NCBI RefSeq assembly: GCF_042242105.1
Contig: NC_092022.1
Span: 25,759,501-25,823,500, forward strand
Length of the DNA stretch: 64,000 nucleotides
From: Pempheris klunzingeri
Taxonomy: Eukaryota; Chordata; Actinopteri; Acropomatiformes; Pempheridae
Reading direction: 5' to 3'
In this document: positions 1 through 12,322 of the stretch, piece by piece
Position numbering within the stretch: position 1 is the first letter of the stretch
Layout of the letters: the number at the start of each line of letters is the position of its first letter
The notes under the pieces: generated by a model
The model's input: the letters and a program-made list of their open reading frames with translations, nothing else
Told to the model about the DNA's origin: nothing
Database searches by the model: none
Translations under genes and position numbers: made by a program

Positions 1-925
1 CCAGCTGTCCTGTGGATGTGAGCACTTGCACGTAGCCTGAGCTCCTCCTGCAAGTGTCTCTGTCTGCATTGGGTCAAAATGACTGTAATCAAATATCCAG
101 TTTATAATAGAAACTTTGGGAGCAACATTAGAACATAGAACAAACTAAAGAGGTTTGAACAAACACTCTTTGGGGGCTTTGGGGGCCCTGCAGACCACAG
201 CCCATTTTACGCAGTTGGTAATCTCAACTTGCTTTTTTTTTTTGTCCAGTTCATCTAAATAGATTAATTGTCCAGTAAGAGATTTAATAAAATAAAAAAA
301 AGCATGCTAGATGAGGATGGTGTCCAGTTTAAGAACCAAACAGAATCTTATCAGTCTGACTAACGCAGGCTGTTTAACGTCAAATAACTTTCACATGGCT
401 GTGAAATTAGTTTGTGGTGGGAGGACCTGTAGTTAAAACCACTTTAGTGGATCTCTTTTATAGTAGATTCCAGGGAGGAGAATGGCTGATCTCAACTGTA
501 GAGTGGAGGGAAACATTTTTATTGCCAAACAATGTCTCTTGCCATAGAGGAATGAATAAATGTGAAATGTGAAACAGTTTCTAATTTAAAAAATTAATCA
601 AAAGTGTGTAAATCGAATGAATATCTAATAAAGTAATTGAAATAAAATAAATAAGTAAATACCCGAATCCCTTGTTTTGCGACATTTCCGGTCGCTGATT
701 TGTCGTTCTGCTTTACGGCAGTTGTGACAAACCAGAAGTGTCAACCGCTGGCTGCAGACTTCTCTGGACAGACAGGTGATTTTTTAACCAGAGAGCTAAC
801 AACCAAACAACCAAATGACCTGAGACACGACAGCGAGGCGCCTGTTACACTCCTGCCGAGGGATGGACAGTTACCACGATGAGACGAACAACAACAACAC
901 GCCTTCGACAGCTTTCCTCCACAAC
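1..925. other. upstream flank and probable promoter/5'UTR of kiaa2013
   Basis: No exon of another gene is recognisable here. The stretch is AT-rich up to about 660 and then becomes more GC-rich. The second part probably contains the promoter and the start of the 5'UTR of the gene whose ATG is at 1126. Open frames in this part have no recognisable similarity. Confidence 0.4.
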
Positions 926-970
926 GCTAAGTTAGCTTGCTAGCTAGCTAGCTAGCTAAGCTAACTTAGC
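926..970. repeat. near-perfect palindrome (cruciform-capable) in the kiaa2013 leader
   Basis: A 12-base arm at 926-937 (GCTAAGTTAGCT) has its exact reverse complement at 959-970. The spacer between them is built from TAGC repeats, which are themselves self-complementary. It lies about 155 bases upstream of the kiaa2013 ATG, so it could fold as a hairpin in the 5'UTR. No function is known to me. Confidence 0.7.
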
Positions 971-1125
971 CACAAGCTAGCGACGCCAGTTTGTCACTTC
1001 CCAGTCTGGGATCTGATCTAAGTGCGCAGAAATTCGATGTAATATTCTATAATTTTAAACTCAGCGCCCCCGGTGCAGTCTCCAGACACAGACTCTTGGC
1101 TGGGCCTCCATCATTTAAGGGCACA

Positions 1126-3987
1126 ATGTGGCTACAGCAAAGACTAAAGGGGCTACCGGGCTTGTTGTCAAGCAGCTGGGCGAGAAGGCTTCTCATGGGA
1201 CTGCTGCTCTTCCTCATCTTCTACTGGTACCTGGGAGCGGAGCGCAGGTGGAGGCTTTTCGGCGGCTCGGCCATGCCCGGTGGGGCGGCGGGACAGTGCC
1301 TGTTGGCTGAGATCCACAGGTGGAACTCTCTGGTGGACCGAGGAGAGGGGATATACAGCACACCTCAGGAGCAGTTAGACACACCTTTTGTGTCCGGTAA
1401 CGGCCATATTCTGATTGACATAGACACCAACAAACTGTGGGTTGCGTCGTCCTCCCAACCCGGATCTGCTCCGGTCCACCAGACTGAGTACTCGCCGAGA
1501 CTCGGCGTCCATCTGGAGGGGCGGCGGGCCGAGGTTCAGGCTACCATGTTGTGGTTCCGGAAAGGAGCCGTGCTGTCGGTCCGCTGTGCCTCCCCAGCCG
1601 CCCTGCAGTCATCCCGGGACTGTGTCACCATCAGAGAGGAGTTCATCGCTCACAGAAGCAGACCTAACGTCTATCTCCAGAGAATCCACATCAACAACCC
1701 ATCTGACAGGGTCGCCTCCCTGGACGTCTCCTCTGAAAATCCCCCCTTCGGTAGCAAGTTCTCCACCAGTGTGGAGAAGCTGGAGGACAGAGAGGTGGTG
1801 CTCTCCTCCGGCAGGGTTCCTGTGGAGAATAACCGCATGGTGCTGGTGGTGGTGGTCACCAAGAAGCTGAGCAGCAGGATCCAGGTCTCTGCTAAATCAG
1901 AGTACACAGACAACATCCTGTCAGTGGTGTGGACCTCAGAGCCCATCGAGTCCTCCAAGCTGGAGGAGACCTTCAGCGCCCTCAGAGATGGAGCCAAAAA
2001 GGAGCTGGGGGAGCTGCTAAGGGCCAGTGTGGATGAGGTGGTTGTAGACCACCAGCAGGCCTGGATGGACCTCTTCATTTCAGGTGAGCTGAGGCTGGTA
2101 ACTGGCTTTAGGTTTTAAACATAGAAGAGTTTCAAGAATTTTCAATCCATTTCTTACAAATCCCAGAAATGGAATGAAAACAAACGACTGCCTGAAATCT
2201 GGAAGAATATTCATCATCTGAAATGCCTTAAAAGTGGTTAGTAAACCGATCAAAACATACCAGTGCACTGATGAGTGTCTGAAGGTAAACACTACGACAT
2301 GTGGATCATAAAGACAGTGATATAACTATGTTGCAGCTGACGGCTGTAGATGTAAACTCTGAAGTGGTTTTATGGCCGGTCATGCTTGCTCACGTGATCT
2401 GTCAGGATGTTGGGCCTAACTGTCATTTGTACCTGGAAAACAAATGCAGAACCTTACTGTGGTAGTTTTCTGCTCTTCCAAAGGGTGGCAGGCGCTTAAA
2501 CAACTGTCTGCCCTCCATGTTTTCTAAAAAAAAAAAGTAAAACAAGTTAGAAGTCTCAAATCTAAACTCGTTGCTTAAATAATAAAAAATGGCAAAATTT
2601 GAATTCCAGCTGAAAACGACCAGTCTCAAATCACACGCAGTGCATCTTGTTTTCATGATGAATCCACCTTTTGAATATAGTAGATCAACAACACTGACTG
2701 ATTTGAAACCACAACACATACACATGTGATCAGTTAGACTTGCAGATTGAAGGTAAGCATTTTGTGTGTCTTCTCTGCCTGATCATAACTGAAACTACTG
2801 CTCATGTCACTGCCTTGTTCACAAACATGACTGGTGTAAACAGCACTGAAACGGCTTCAGAAAACATGCTGATGGAAGTCTGTTTACCTTTGGATTTCAC
2901 AGTGTGTCTTTAAAAAGATTTAACAGTAACTGATCGAGACAGAGCAAACGGTTTTACTTCCATCTGCTGACTCCCTCTCGTTTCATCTTTAAATTTCAAT
3001 CGCTTGCACCGTCTTTGCCTCCACCATCCATTGCTGTCTCACCCAAAGTACTCACAGTAATGGATCCTCGGAATCACTACCTGCTAGCTTTGTGTGAAGT
3101 TGTGCCTCTGCTTCTTTGTTCACTCAGGTGTCGAAATGAGGAGGATCACAGACTCCCACACACCATCGAGCCGCACGGTCAACACCACCCTCTACTACAT
3201 CCTGTCCTCCTCCACGGCTCCCCTGCTAGATCGAAGGCTAGGTGGTGAGGAACGCGCTCGTCTCGAGTCCAGCCTCAACTACGCCGACCACTGCTTCAGC
3301 GGCCACGCCACCATGCACGCAGAGAACTTGTGGCCCGAGCGGGTGAGCAGCGCGGCTCAGATCCTACAGCTGGTCACGCTGTGGACTCTGACTCTGCAGA
3401 AGAGAGGCTGCAAGGTGCTGGTGGCGGCCGGAGCCCATGGAGCCATGCAGGGCATGGTGCTCAGCTTCGGCGGCCTGCAGTTCACTGAAAACCACCTTCA
3501 GTTCCAGGCCGATCCAGACGTGCTGCACAACAGCTACGCTCTGAGAGGCATCCACTACAACCAGGACCTGATTAACCTGGCGGTGCTGCTGGATGTTGAG
3601 GGGAAGCCTTTTCTCCATTTGTCGGTGAAGCCGCAGGAGAAGCCGGTGAAGCTGTATGCCTGCGAGGCCGGCTGCCTCAACGAGCCGGTGGAGCTGACAT
3701 CAGAGGTCAAAGGTCACACCTTCCCTGTGATGGTGACCCAGCCTATCACACCGCTGCTCTATATCTCCACAGACCTGCGCCACCTGCAGGACCTCCGCCA
3801 CACCCTGCATCTCAAGGCCATCTTGGCTCACGAGGAGCACATGGCCAACAGGTACCCAGGCCTGCCCTTCCTCTTCTGGTTCAGCGTGGCCTCGCTCATA
3901 ACACTTTTCCACCTGTTCCTCTTCAAGCTCATATACAACGAGTACTGTGGCCCCGGCGCCAAGCCCCTCTTCAGGAGCAAGGTATAA
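1126..3987 (+). CDS. kiaa2013: KIAA2013 orthologue, two-TM membrane protein (2 exons)
   Basis: Coding exons are 1126-2083 and 3128-3987. The splice joins TCA-G|GT in frame and gives 605 residues, against roughly 630 in the human protein as I recall it. The start at 1126 is chosen because it yields MWLQQRLKGLPGLLSSSWAR, which matches my recollection of the mammalian N-terminus; the reading frame is open further upstream but without an ATG. A membrane segment follows at about residues 25-42, and a second lies near the C-terminus (FWFSVASLITLFHLFLFKLIY). Between them is a large, probably lumenal domain. The segments around GGLQFTENHLQFQADPDVLH and MVTQPITPLLYISTDL are very conserved in vertebrates. 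Its biochemical function is not established. Odd point: the coding sequence stops at FRSKV, directly across a possible donor (AAG|gtataa at 3982), so a short alternative last exon cannot be excluded. Confidence 0.93.
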
Positions 3988-6900
3988 ACAGCAGTAATAA
4001 AACTGGAAACAACAAACTTCAAACTGCTCTGCTCTGCTCTGCTCTGCTCTTTTGGGTTTCTGTTTTTTACTTGTGTGTGTGTGTGTGTGTGGTGGCAAAG
4101 ACTTCCTCTCCCTCTACAGAAGCTCTCTCTGTGGGTTGGTTTCTCACTTTTGACTTTCACCTTCACTGTGAGTGAATTTCATTTTCCCATCTGACATGGT
4201 ACATGTTTGGAGTGGGTTGGCATAGTAGCCTTACACACCTGCCCGTTCCCCTCCTCACAAAGCTGATTCCACAGTCTGTTTTGTGTTGAAGGAGTCGATC
4301 GGGTTCTTACTGCAGCTGTTTCCTCTAAGAGACTGAGCAGTGAACCACCTGATCTCAGCCAAAAGCCCCAGTAGAATAGTAGCCTTCATCCAAGATCACA
4401 GACCTTGAAGTTCCAGTTAACCATTTGGTCTATGGCATAACTTTAGCACACCACCTGTTCGGCTGCACTTCATGCACATTGTGGAATGTAAAGCATTTGT
4501 TGATCGCAATGGAAGAAAAACAAGCACAAGGGTTATTGTTTTTTCTCACATCCTTGTTTAATGTGTTTCTACTGCATTCACATTGTTCTGACTCTGATTC
4601 TTAAGTGCAGTACCAGTGTTATAACATTTACAATAAATCATATTTACTTTAAAAAGGAACATTTTTCAAAGGATAATATGTTTTCGTTTTTCTCCAAGGA
4701 AGCCACTAGTTTCAGAGTCAGTCTGCAGTGACTTGTTTGAGTTGGTGAATCCTTTCCAGTGGACATCACAACTGCTTTTATTTTTGTAGAAGTTACCTAC
4801 CTTGTTGTTCTTCAGTAGGGTGTTTCCCTTTTCAGTACCAGCCGACACTTAGGACATTAGAAGGTACCCTGTGGAGCCTCTGAACAGCAGCAGAGCTGTG
4901 GAGCGTCTCAACATGTTTAATATCGTGTTCACACACGAAGACGCTCACGATGCAGCACATCCCCGCTCATAACGCCCCAACAAAGGCAAGGAGGTTAAAG
5001 ACCACTGCCACGTTACATGGAAACAATGAAACAAACATACTCAATACATACATTTAGTTGAAAAACACTGAATGTGAACGGAGCATATGTTTACAAGAAT
5101 AATCTTTAGCAGGGTACCGTCATTTCACAAGAATAAGAGCAGCTTTAATGCTCACTGTGATTCACGACTGAGCTGAAACAAATGTTTGAGTAGAGTTTTA
5201 CACTGTAACTGAAACCACTGACTCCCTGAAGAGTAGGAAAAAACACAGCTCAGAGCCCTTCAAAGTAAAGTACTACGGCATGACCAGAGAAACAAGTCAC
5301 ATGGATGGGATGTGTAATAAGTAAGACATAACGTTGGTATTGTCCTTTTTAAAATGATTCTTTTCATTGCCCTGGTCATCATCAGTATCACTTATGACAA
5401 CACGAACTCACCAAGTATCATGAGAAATAGGTCCAAGCCAGACAATCAGACGGGCTGGGAACAAACCTGCAGGCCAGCCGCACTTATTTAAAAGGAAAAA
5501 CGGTAAATGTAGCTTCTTAACTGTCTCCTGTGGAAAGAGTGATTGTTAGCAATATTTCAGGTGTGCCCTCTTTGCCAGAAGTCTGTCTGCTATTCCTTTT
5601 TTCCTGCGTTTTGATGATGTTTTCTATCGAATCACTCGGTCTCAATTAAATTAACAAGAAATCTGTGGGTTGGCTTTGGCTCTTTACTACTGACCTGTGG
5701 AACCCTGCTGGCCTCTGTCCCACGTCTCTCCTCCGTAGCATGTTTGTATTCCTCCATGTCTCCTTGGCGTCAGCGTGGACGGCTTGGTATCGGCGCTCTC
5801 TAATGCTCCCCTCTGACTTCACCAGGTCCCCGGCAAAAGTGAGGATGACTGCCATGACGCCGGGAACGCTGCTTGAGTACTACAGAGCTAAGCACACAGT
5901 CAACGTGCCGTAGTGGTTCTGCTTGAGCTTTGGCAGCATGGGTGGGGAGATATTAACATGGGGGTGCTGGCGCTAAATGACATCTACTGTGGAGTGATAG
6001 CCACAAACCTGCTGTGAGAAGATGTAGAGGAACGTAGGTCAAAAGTGGGCGTCTACCTCCCCACAGACCAACTAATGACTCCTTTTAATATTGACTGCTC
6101 ATTTCCCTCACTAATCCATCGGCCTAACTCAAAAATATTCAGTTTGACATCACACAAGACCCCAAAAAGCTGAATGTTTTGCAGTTTTACTTAAACATGA
6201 CATCTCATTAACTAACTATAGACGTGGTTGCAGATAAAGTTTCTTTCTAAGGTTTGAACAGTGTTTTAAGGAAGCACTGGAGCAGCAGGAATATGTCAGC
6301 ATGTGGCTGAATTCTCTATTAAATTGGCTGCATTTTTAATCTCACTGGAAACTAGAAGTTTTTCTCACCTGGTGTTATTTTTTCTACGAATGCCACATTT
6401 GAAAAGTGCTCCCTGGATTTAGCATCACACTGCTGTAGTGCCGTCCCACTCATGATGCACAGTGTGGAAAAAGCATCAAAACTGATGCAGCACTGCCAGA
6501 GGTGGGTTTTTTTTTTTATTCAGTGCATTCTTTTTCCTTTACCCACGATGCAGCTGGGCTGCCAACAGCTTGCTTTGGCTAATGTATGCTGGAGCTGTTA
6601 ATATCACTTCTCTCCAGCTCCACACGTTCTTTTACTTTTCAAACTTTTTGTCCTCAGCTTTGAGAGTCATTAAAGGTTTCATACAACTTCTTTTACATAA
6701 GTAGTAGAACTCCCAACACCTGGAAACACTGATGTGGAAAATCAGTGGAGTTCTCCTTTAAATAACCGCGCTCACAGTGATCTGGGATGAGCTACAGACA
6801 CACAGCCAGATCTTGTAGGATCTTAGAATCCCTGATGGCAGAAACTCAGCTGTGAACTGAATCTTCAAACAAAATATTTAAATCTAACTCTTAGTTTAGC

Positions 6901-7205
6901 ATGTTGCTATGCCAACATTTGCATTGTCTTTTTACCATGACGTCACCACAGTGGGCGCAGAACGTCACCTCCCAGTGAAGACGGGCAGGACGGTCGCACT
7001 GAAGACAGTCGCCCTTTCTCAACAGGTGAAATGGTGACAGCTATTAGATGTCCAGATTGTTTTTCCGAGGACTGGTTTTAATGCTCATTGCAACAGATTT
7101 CACCCGTGGCTTTGGGCTTGACCTCGGGCCGGACGAGGCTCAGTATCTATTTACTTTGTGCTATTTCTTGATTTGTTGAAGCGAGAAGTGAAGCTTCATT
7201 TTTCC
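3988..7205. other. kiaa2013 3'UTR and intergenic DNA
   Basis: The 3'UTR begins with a (CTGCT)n run at about 4024-4048 and a (GT)n run at about 4072-4091. A plausible polyadenylation signal (AATAAA) lies at about 4632. From about 4.7 to 7.2 kb I see no recognisable exon, RNA gene or intact mobile element. Confidence 0.5.
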
Positions 7206-7748
7206 CCGCCTCTGATTGGATAGGTTTAGACATGACCCGCCTCTGATTGGATAGGTTTAGACATGACCCGCCTCTGATTGGATAGATTTAGACATGACCA
7301 ACCTCTGATTGGATAGGTTTAGACATGACCCGCCTCTGATTGGATAGATTTAGACATGACCAACCTCTGATTGGATAGGTTTAGACATGACCCGCCTCTG
7401 ATTGGATGGGTTTAGACATGGCCCGCCTCTGATTGGATAGGTTTAGACATGACCCGCCTCTGATTGGATAGGTTTAGACATGACCCGCCTCTGATTGGAT
7501 AGATTTAGACATGACCAACCTCTGATTGGATGGGTTTAGACATGGCCGGCCTCTGATTGGATAGGTTTAGACATGACCAACCTCTGATTGGATAGATTTA
7601 GACATGACCAACCTCTGATTGGATAGATTTAGACATGACCAACCTCTGATTGGATAGGTTTAGACATGACCAACCTCTGATTGGATAGATTTAGACATGA
7701 CCAACCTCTGATTGGATGGGTTTAGACATGGCCGGCCTCTGATTGGTT
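7206..7748. repeat. 31-bp minisatellite, about 18 copies, each with a CCAAT-box motif
   Basis: Eighteen head-to-tail units of about 31 bp can be counted. The unit core is CCTCTGATTGGATAGGTTTA followed by GACATGACC and two variable bases. The variable pair (CG, AA or GG) and GATAGG/GATAGA/GATGGG variants alternate along the array, so higher-order copying has occurred. Every unit holds GATTGG, the reverse complement of the CCAAT-box core (CCAATC). Confidence 0.95.
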
Positions 7749-9179
7749 AGTCAGCAGACCTATTAGTTGGGTTTACTTGTCAGACCTGGATGCTCTTTCC
7801 ACTTCTTTATCCAGTTTCTAAATGCGACATGATTTAGCCCCTCACTTAGCACGTGCTTATTTACTGCTACCTTTAAAACACAGCTGTGCTTTATTAAATA
7901 CTCTTCCTCAACTGATCACTCTGTCCTCTGTGACCATGCCAACTCTTCTAAATGTATACAGAAGATAAATGACAATTAGTAATGGCAGCCTTTCTGTGTT
8001 GGGTTAATTTGATTATTTAAACACGTCTAAGAGACTTCCTCAAATATGAATAGGTTACAGATAATATTAAGCTTTGCTTTTGTCAATGGAGATCATCATC
8101 ATGTCAGCGTGTATGATTTACATGGTGTTTCAGATGTCAGGATTTTTATTTTCTAATGGTGGGTTTTATCCAATCTCTTTATTTCATGTGGACTACTGTG
8201 TGTGCCTTAATAAAGGAATAAGTTAATTTATTGAGCTCGTGGCCATATTCACAGATGGGATTGTACTTGAATGGCTTGTAATTATGTAAAACTGAAGTCA
8301 AAAATGTTTTGTCTCATGTTGGGGGAAAATAAATCTCTGAATTATTGTGAGGAAATGTAGGTCGTCTGACAATTTGTTCCATATATTTCTGGGTCTAGTT
8401 AGAATGTGAAAAGGGTCACTCATAATTTCAAAGCTACAGAGAATTAGCTCCCTTCAGCTGTATGCAGCATTTTAGCCTCATTGTTTCGGTTTTACAGTCC
8501 ACAGCTTTACTATTCCGGTTTGTCTGGTTCACTGCTCTCATCACACTGGTTTCCAGCTGCAGCAGGCAGTTTATTATTGCATCATTTATTCAATAACTAG
8601 AGGGGCACTCGGAGCTCCAAGGCCAACTGTCCTTCTGTGATCTGCCAATCTGCAGGCGCAACTTTCATATATGTCTGGATAATTATTGCTCGGTTCAAGT
8701 CTGAGCTGACCTCCACACTGCGTTAGTTTTATAAGAATAATGAAAAGTGGGCAAGGGGCACAAAGGGTTGGGGAGGGGCAGGGCGTGGATGTGTGAGGCT
8801 GTGAGTTGCTCCCACTCAGAGATAGTCTGATAGCATGAGGTGATGCATTACAAGTGGTGTCTGTGGGAGGGTGCTGAGAGACGGGGCTGTGCTGTAAGGC
8901 CTTTTTCACAGCAGACATTTTGACTAGTCATAGTAGGAAAAGCACAGGTGTCGCTGCGAACATATAACATGTTTACTTTGGTGACTTTGGGGCCAAAGAA
9001 TCGGTCTCCCCCATTAGACTGGATAGACTCAGGATGTGCCGCGGTGCTCCTGGAGGGGCGGGGCCGAGGCCACAACCATGTGTCACAGATACAGGAAATA
9101 ACTCTCATGTGATGCGTCTCTTTTAGCTCCAGGGTGTACTGTGAACACTTTAATAAATTTGATAGGAAATGTCAGTAAC
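7749..9179. other. intergenic, nothing recognised
   Basis: No exon with a recognisable protein, tRNA or transposon end was found. The open frames on the minus strand at about 8.6-9.1 kb have no family resemblance and no splice context that I can support. Confidence 0.4.
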
Positions 9180-9189
9180 ACCAGCATTC

Positions 9190-9362
9190 ATGTGTTTCGT
9201 TTCGTTTGTTCGTAAGTTTGATTCGCTCCAAAATAACTCGAGCTCTTCCTCGGCCCATGCTCAGCCTTCCACCGAGTTTCATGAAAACCGGGGCCGTTTT
9301 TCCGTAATCCTGCTGACTAACAGACGACAGCACTGAAAACATCAGCTCCTCGGCAGAGGTAG
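9190..9362. repeat. dispersed teleost repeat fragment
   Basis: The phrases around CCGAGTTTCATGAAAACCG, CGTAATCCTGCTGACTAACA and GAAAACATCAGCTCCTCGGC resemble the 3' part of an abundant interspersed repeat found throughout teleost genomes. I cannot name the family with certainty. Confidence 0.45.
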
Positions 9363-9703
9363 CAAATCACTGTTCATGTGGAGGCCGACAGGAGCATAAA
9401 GGACGGTCTTACATGACCACCAACTGTTCCACACCATAATACCACTCCCTTCGGACAGGACCCCCTCCGAGGAAGACTGGGGGCGGTGAATGTCATAACA
9501 TGTGGAGAGCATGCCATCAGCAAAACAGCAATAAACTGGACAAGAGCCTGAACTCCAGAAACATGTCAGGGTCCATACTGGAGTCACATGATCACAGCCG
9601 CTGATTGGCTGATGAAGCTGACGGTTTTTGGGTGTCAGGTGATGCAAAGGTGGTGTCGCTGTCTGCACGGTGTAACGCATCAAAAGGATCTGATCATCTA
9701 TTC

Positions 9704-10529
9704 CAGGGGTCACCAACACGGTGACCGCGGGCACCAGGTCGCCCCCAAGGACCACATGAGTCGTCCCCCGCAGGCCTGTTCTAAAAACAGCACAACTCAC
9801 CAGTGAGCTGCGTCTAAAATTTTATTTTTTTCTGTTGCTGTTCTTTTTTTTTAATCACACTTTTAATCATTTATATTGATTTGAAAATGACAATATCTTA
9901 AAAATAAAATAATTAGTTTAGATAGTTTTAGGTGACCTCTGACCTCTTCGAGTTCAAAGGTCAAAGTTCAAAGGTCAGTGTTGTGCGCATGACAAAACTT
10001 TGGCGCTCGTGCAGAGTAAGCTAGCGGGCGCAGCGGAGATGAAGGAGCTGAAAGCGGTTTCTAACCCAAAAAACATGGCAGAAAAAAGAAAGAAAGCTCA
10101 TCATTTTCACAGTGAATGGGAGGAAGAGTTCTTTGTTACTACTGTGAAAGAAAACTGAGTCTGTCTCATTTGCGGGGCGACGACAAAGCGGCACAAAGTG
10201 GAGAGACTCTTCACTACGGGTCACAGAGCTAGCATGCTAACTGCCATGCTAACTAGCATGCTAACTGCTCACCGGGAAGCGCGCGACGGGCGGAAACAGC
10301 CCGTGAGCTGAAGGCAGCTTTGGGTAAGCAGCAGTCATTGTTGATAATTATTGTGAGAAATTACTAACGTGATCAGTGTCTTCACATAGATGAGTATCAT
10401 TAATCATTAATAATAATATATAACTAAAGGCAAACTGAGCAAACTTGTTATTTCAGAGGAGTGTGACAAACTTGGTGTGACTCAGTACCATGAAGGAGCT
10501 CTCAGTTTCTAGAAGGTTGGTGACCCCTG
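9704..10529 (+). mobile_element. internally deleted hAT (Charlie-like) element with 8-bp TSD
   Basis: The termini are inverted repeats, CAGGGGTCACCAAC at the left and GTTGGTGACCCCTG at the right. They are flanked by a perfect 8-bp target duplication ATCTATTC at 9696-9703 and 10530-10537. TIR sequence and TSD length are diagnostic of hAT. The 826-bp copy is far too short for a full transposase, so it is non-autonomous. It retains the start of a coding region (see the pseudogene inside it). Confidence 0.93.
10075..10230 (+). pseudogene. hAT transposase N-terminal fragment (BED/ZF-type), broken
   Basis: An ATG at 10075 opens a frame MAEKRKKAHHFHSEWEEEFF that is interrupted by a TGA after about 27 codons. 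It then continues in the same frame through a C-x2-C...H zinc-finger-like segment (VCLICGATTKRHKVERLF). This layout matches the N-terminus of Charlie-type hAT transposases and of the domesticated GTF2IRD2/ZBED relatives. The rest of the transposase is deleted, so the fragment cannot be active. Confidence 0.75.
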
Positions 10530-10537
10530 ATCTATTC

Positions 10538-12322
10538 CAACACTGATGAACAAATACAGTAGAAGAGTTTGAAAATGATCAAATGAAGTCTTTATAATTC
10601 ATCTAATGGTTTTATTTTTTAGTTCAAAATGTGTTTTCTGTACTTACAACCCCTAAAATGTTTAATAATCCAGAGGCCAGTAAGACTAACCACTAACCAC
10701 CTGTCACTGCCATGACACAGACGCTCCTCGGGATGCTTTCTGTCTCTTAAAAGACTTGTGATGTAACAGCCATGACACATTCAACATCACATTTCAGCTG
10801 CCACGACAGAAACCACCCGGAAACACCACTGTGAACACACGACAGTGAAGCACATCCTACAGTGTTTGAATGCTTTCTTCCACAAACAGATCTTTGGAAT
10901 ACAACTACTAAAAAAAAAAAGCACACGTCGGGGGGGTTATCTACAGTGAAAGGGACGCCTCAGGTTTAAGATGCTGGTGAATTACATGATGTGTTCTTTT
11001 TTAAAAAAATAAAATATCAATACACTTTGAAATACAACTTTCAACATTGTATGGCATCTGTAGTAAGAAACCAGAACATGGTGCCTGTGGCTCAGAAACG
11101 GGGACCTCAGCTTTAGTTTCTCGTGACAGCAGATGCTCTCGTGACTTTGGTAAAGGTGGAAACAAATGACAAACAAAGCTTTCACACTTTTCAGTTTTTC
11201 ATGCCTGAATCAGATTTCTGTCACTCTGGCACCATAGGCACTTCTGGCAGTCACTCCCTGTGTGCATAGACTCTGCCATTCAGTGTTCAGCAGTAATATT
11301 ACAGTGATCCGGTAGTGTGGAACATGAGAAAATACATCCTGGCATTCATTCTCATTCACCTTCTCTGATAAAGAGAGCTGTACCAGCGTTAAAAGAACTT
11401 TTCCACATGAAAAAACCCTCATTTGTCTGCAATCACCAAGCACCAGAAACATAAAGAAAGTAAAAGTGGGCATGGTTGATCCCTGCTTACTGTTCCAACA
11501 TGACTGAAGAGTTGAATCAATACAATTACACTGGATCACATTACATCTGCTGTGTCCATGTTGTGGTGTGCAGACACATCTGCTCTTCTGCCATACGAGC
11601 TTCATTCTAGAGAGTTTCTACTCGGTGCCCCGATGTCCAAAACCTTGTAAAAATGATCAATACCTGTTTGCAGGCCAGTGGTTCTTAAATTATTACAATA
11701 CCAGCAACTGGCCATTCAGCAGAGCCGTGTTCTGACAAGTCTGATATTTGAAATGAGGTAACCAACTCACACCTGTGTGCCAATATCTTCAGACTAGCTT
11801 AGCACAAAGACAGGAAACAGGGCTAAAGCTGGACCATCTTCCCTCTTATCCAGCAGGTGTGTGTTCTAAAAATGTTGGACTGAAACAGCAAACACCACTC
11901 TGAACTCTGCAGACATCTAGTGAGAAATACTAGAAGACTTTAACTGCTAACCTTACACCTCTCCTACAGAAACCCAAGGGACAGAAATTCACAATGGAAA
12001 CATGTTACTAAGAATGAAACACTTCCCCACACAGCCTACCTAACGCTCCACTCCCGTTTTCTACGGAGTGGAGCTTTCCTGAAGAAGGGCCACAGTGATG
12101 TTATGAGTGTAGAAGGTGAGCCGAGTCCCAGCTGATCCCTCGTGTTCAGCAGGCCGTGGAAAGATCCACCCGCTGTGGCTGCGACCTGAACTCCACTCAT
12201 AGTCCAAGTAGGATCGTGAGCACAGCATGTGTGTCCAGTCACAGCAGAACCGCCTTTGAGAGCAGTGTGTGTGTGTGTGTGTGTTTGACCGTGAATGTGT
12301 GTGTGTGTGTTTGTGTGTGAGG
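10538..12322. other. intergenic / probable phc2 3'UTR
   Basis: This region lies downstream of the minus-strand phc2 stop. The 3'UTR presumably occupies its upper part. I could not choose a polyadenylation signal with confidence; TTTATT at about 10610 is one candidate when read on the minus strand. A short (GT)n tract lies at 12267-12320. Nothing else was recognised. Confidence 0.35.

Noticed and set aside
1671..2078. Minus-strand 135-codon frame
   Set aside because: Shadow of the kiaa2013 exon on the other strand.
3364..4166. Minus-strand frames over the second kiaa2013 exon
   Set aside because: Shadows of the real exon; the sense strand has full-length family similarity.
8586..9108. Two minus-strand frames of 110 and 86 codons
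   Set aside because: No recognisable domain, no splice context and low-complexity Pro/Ser/His composition.
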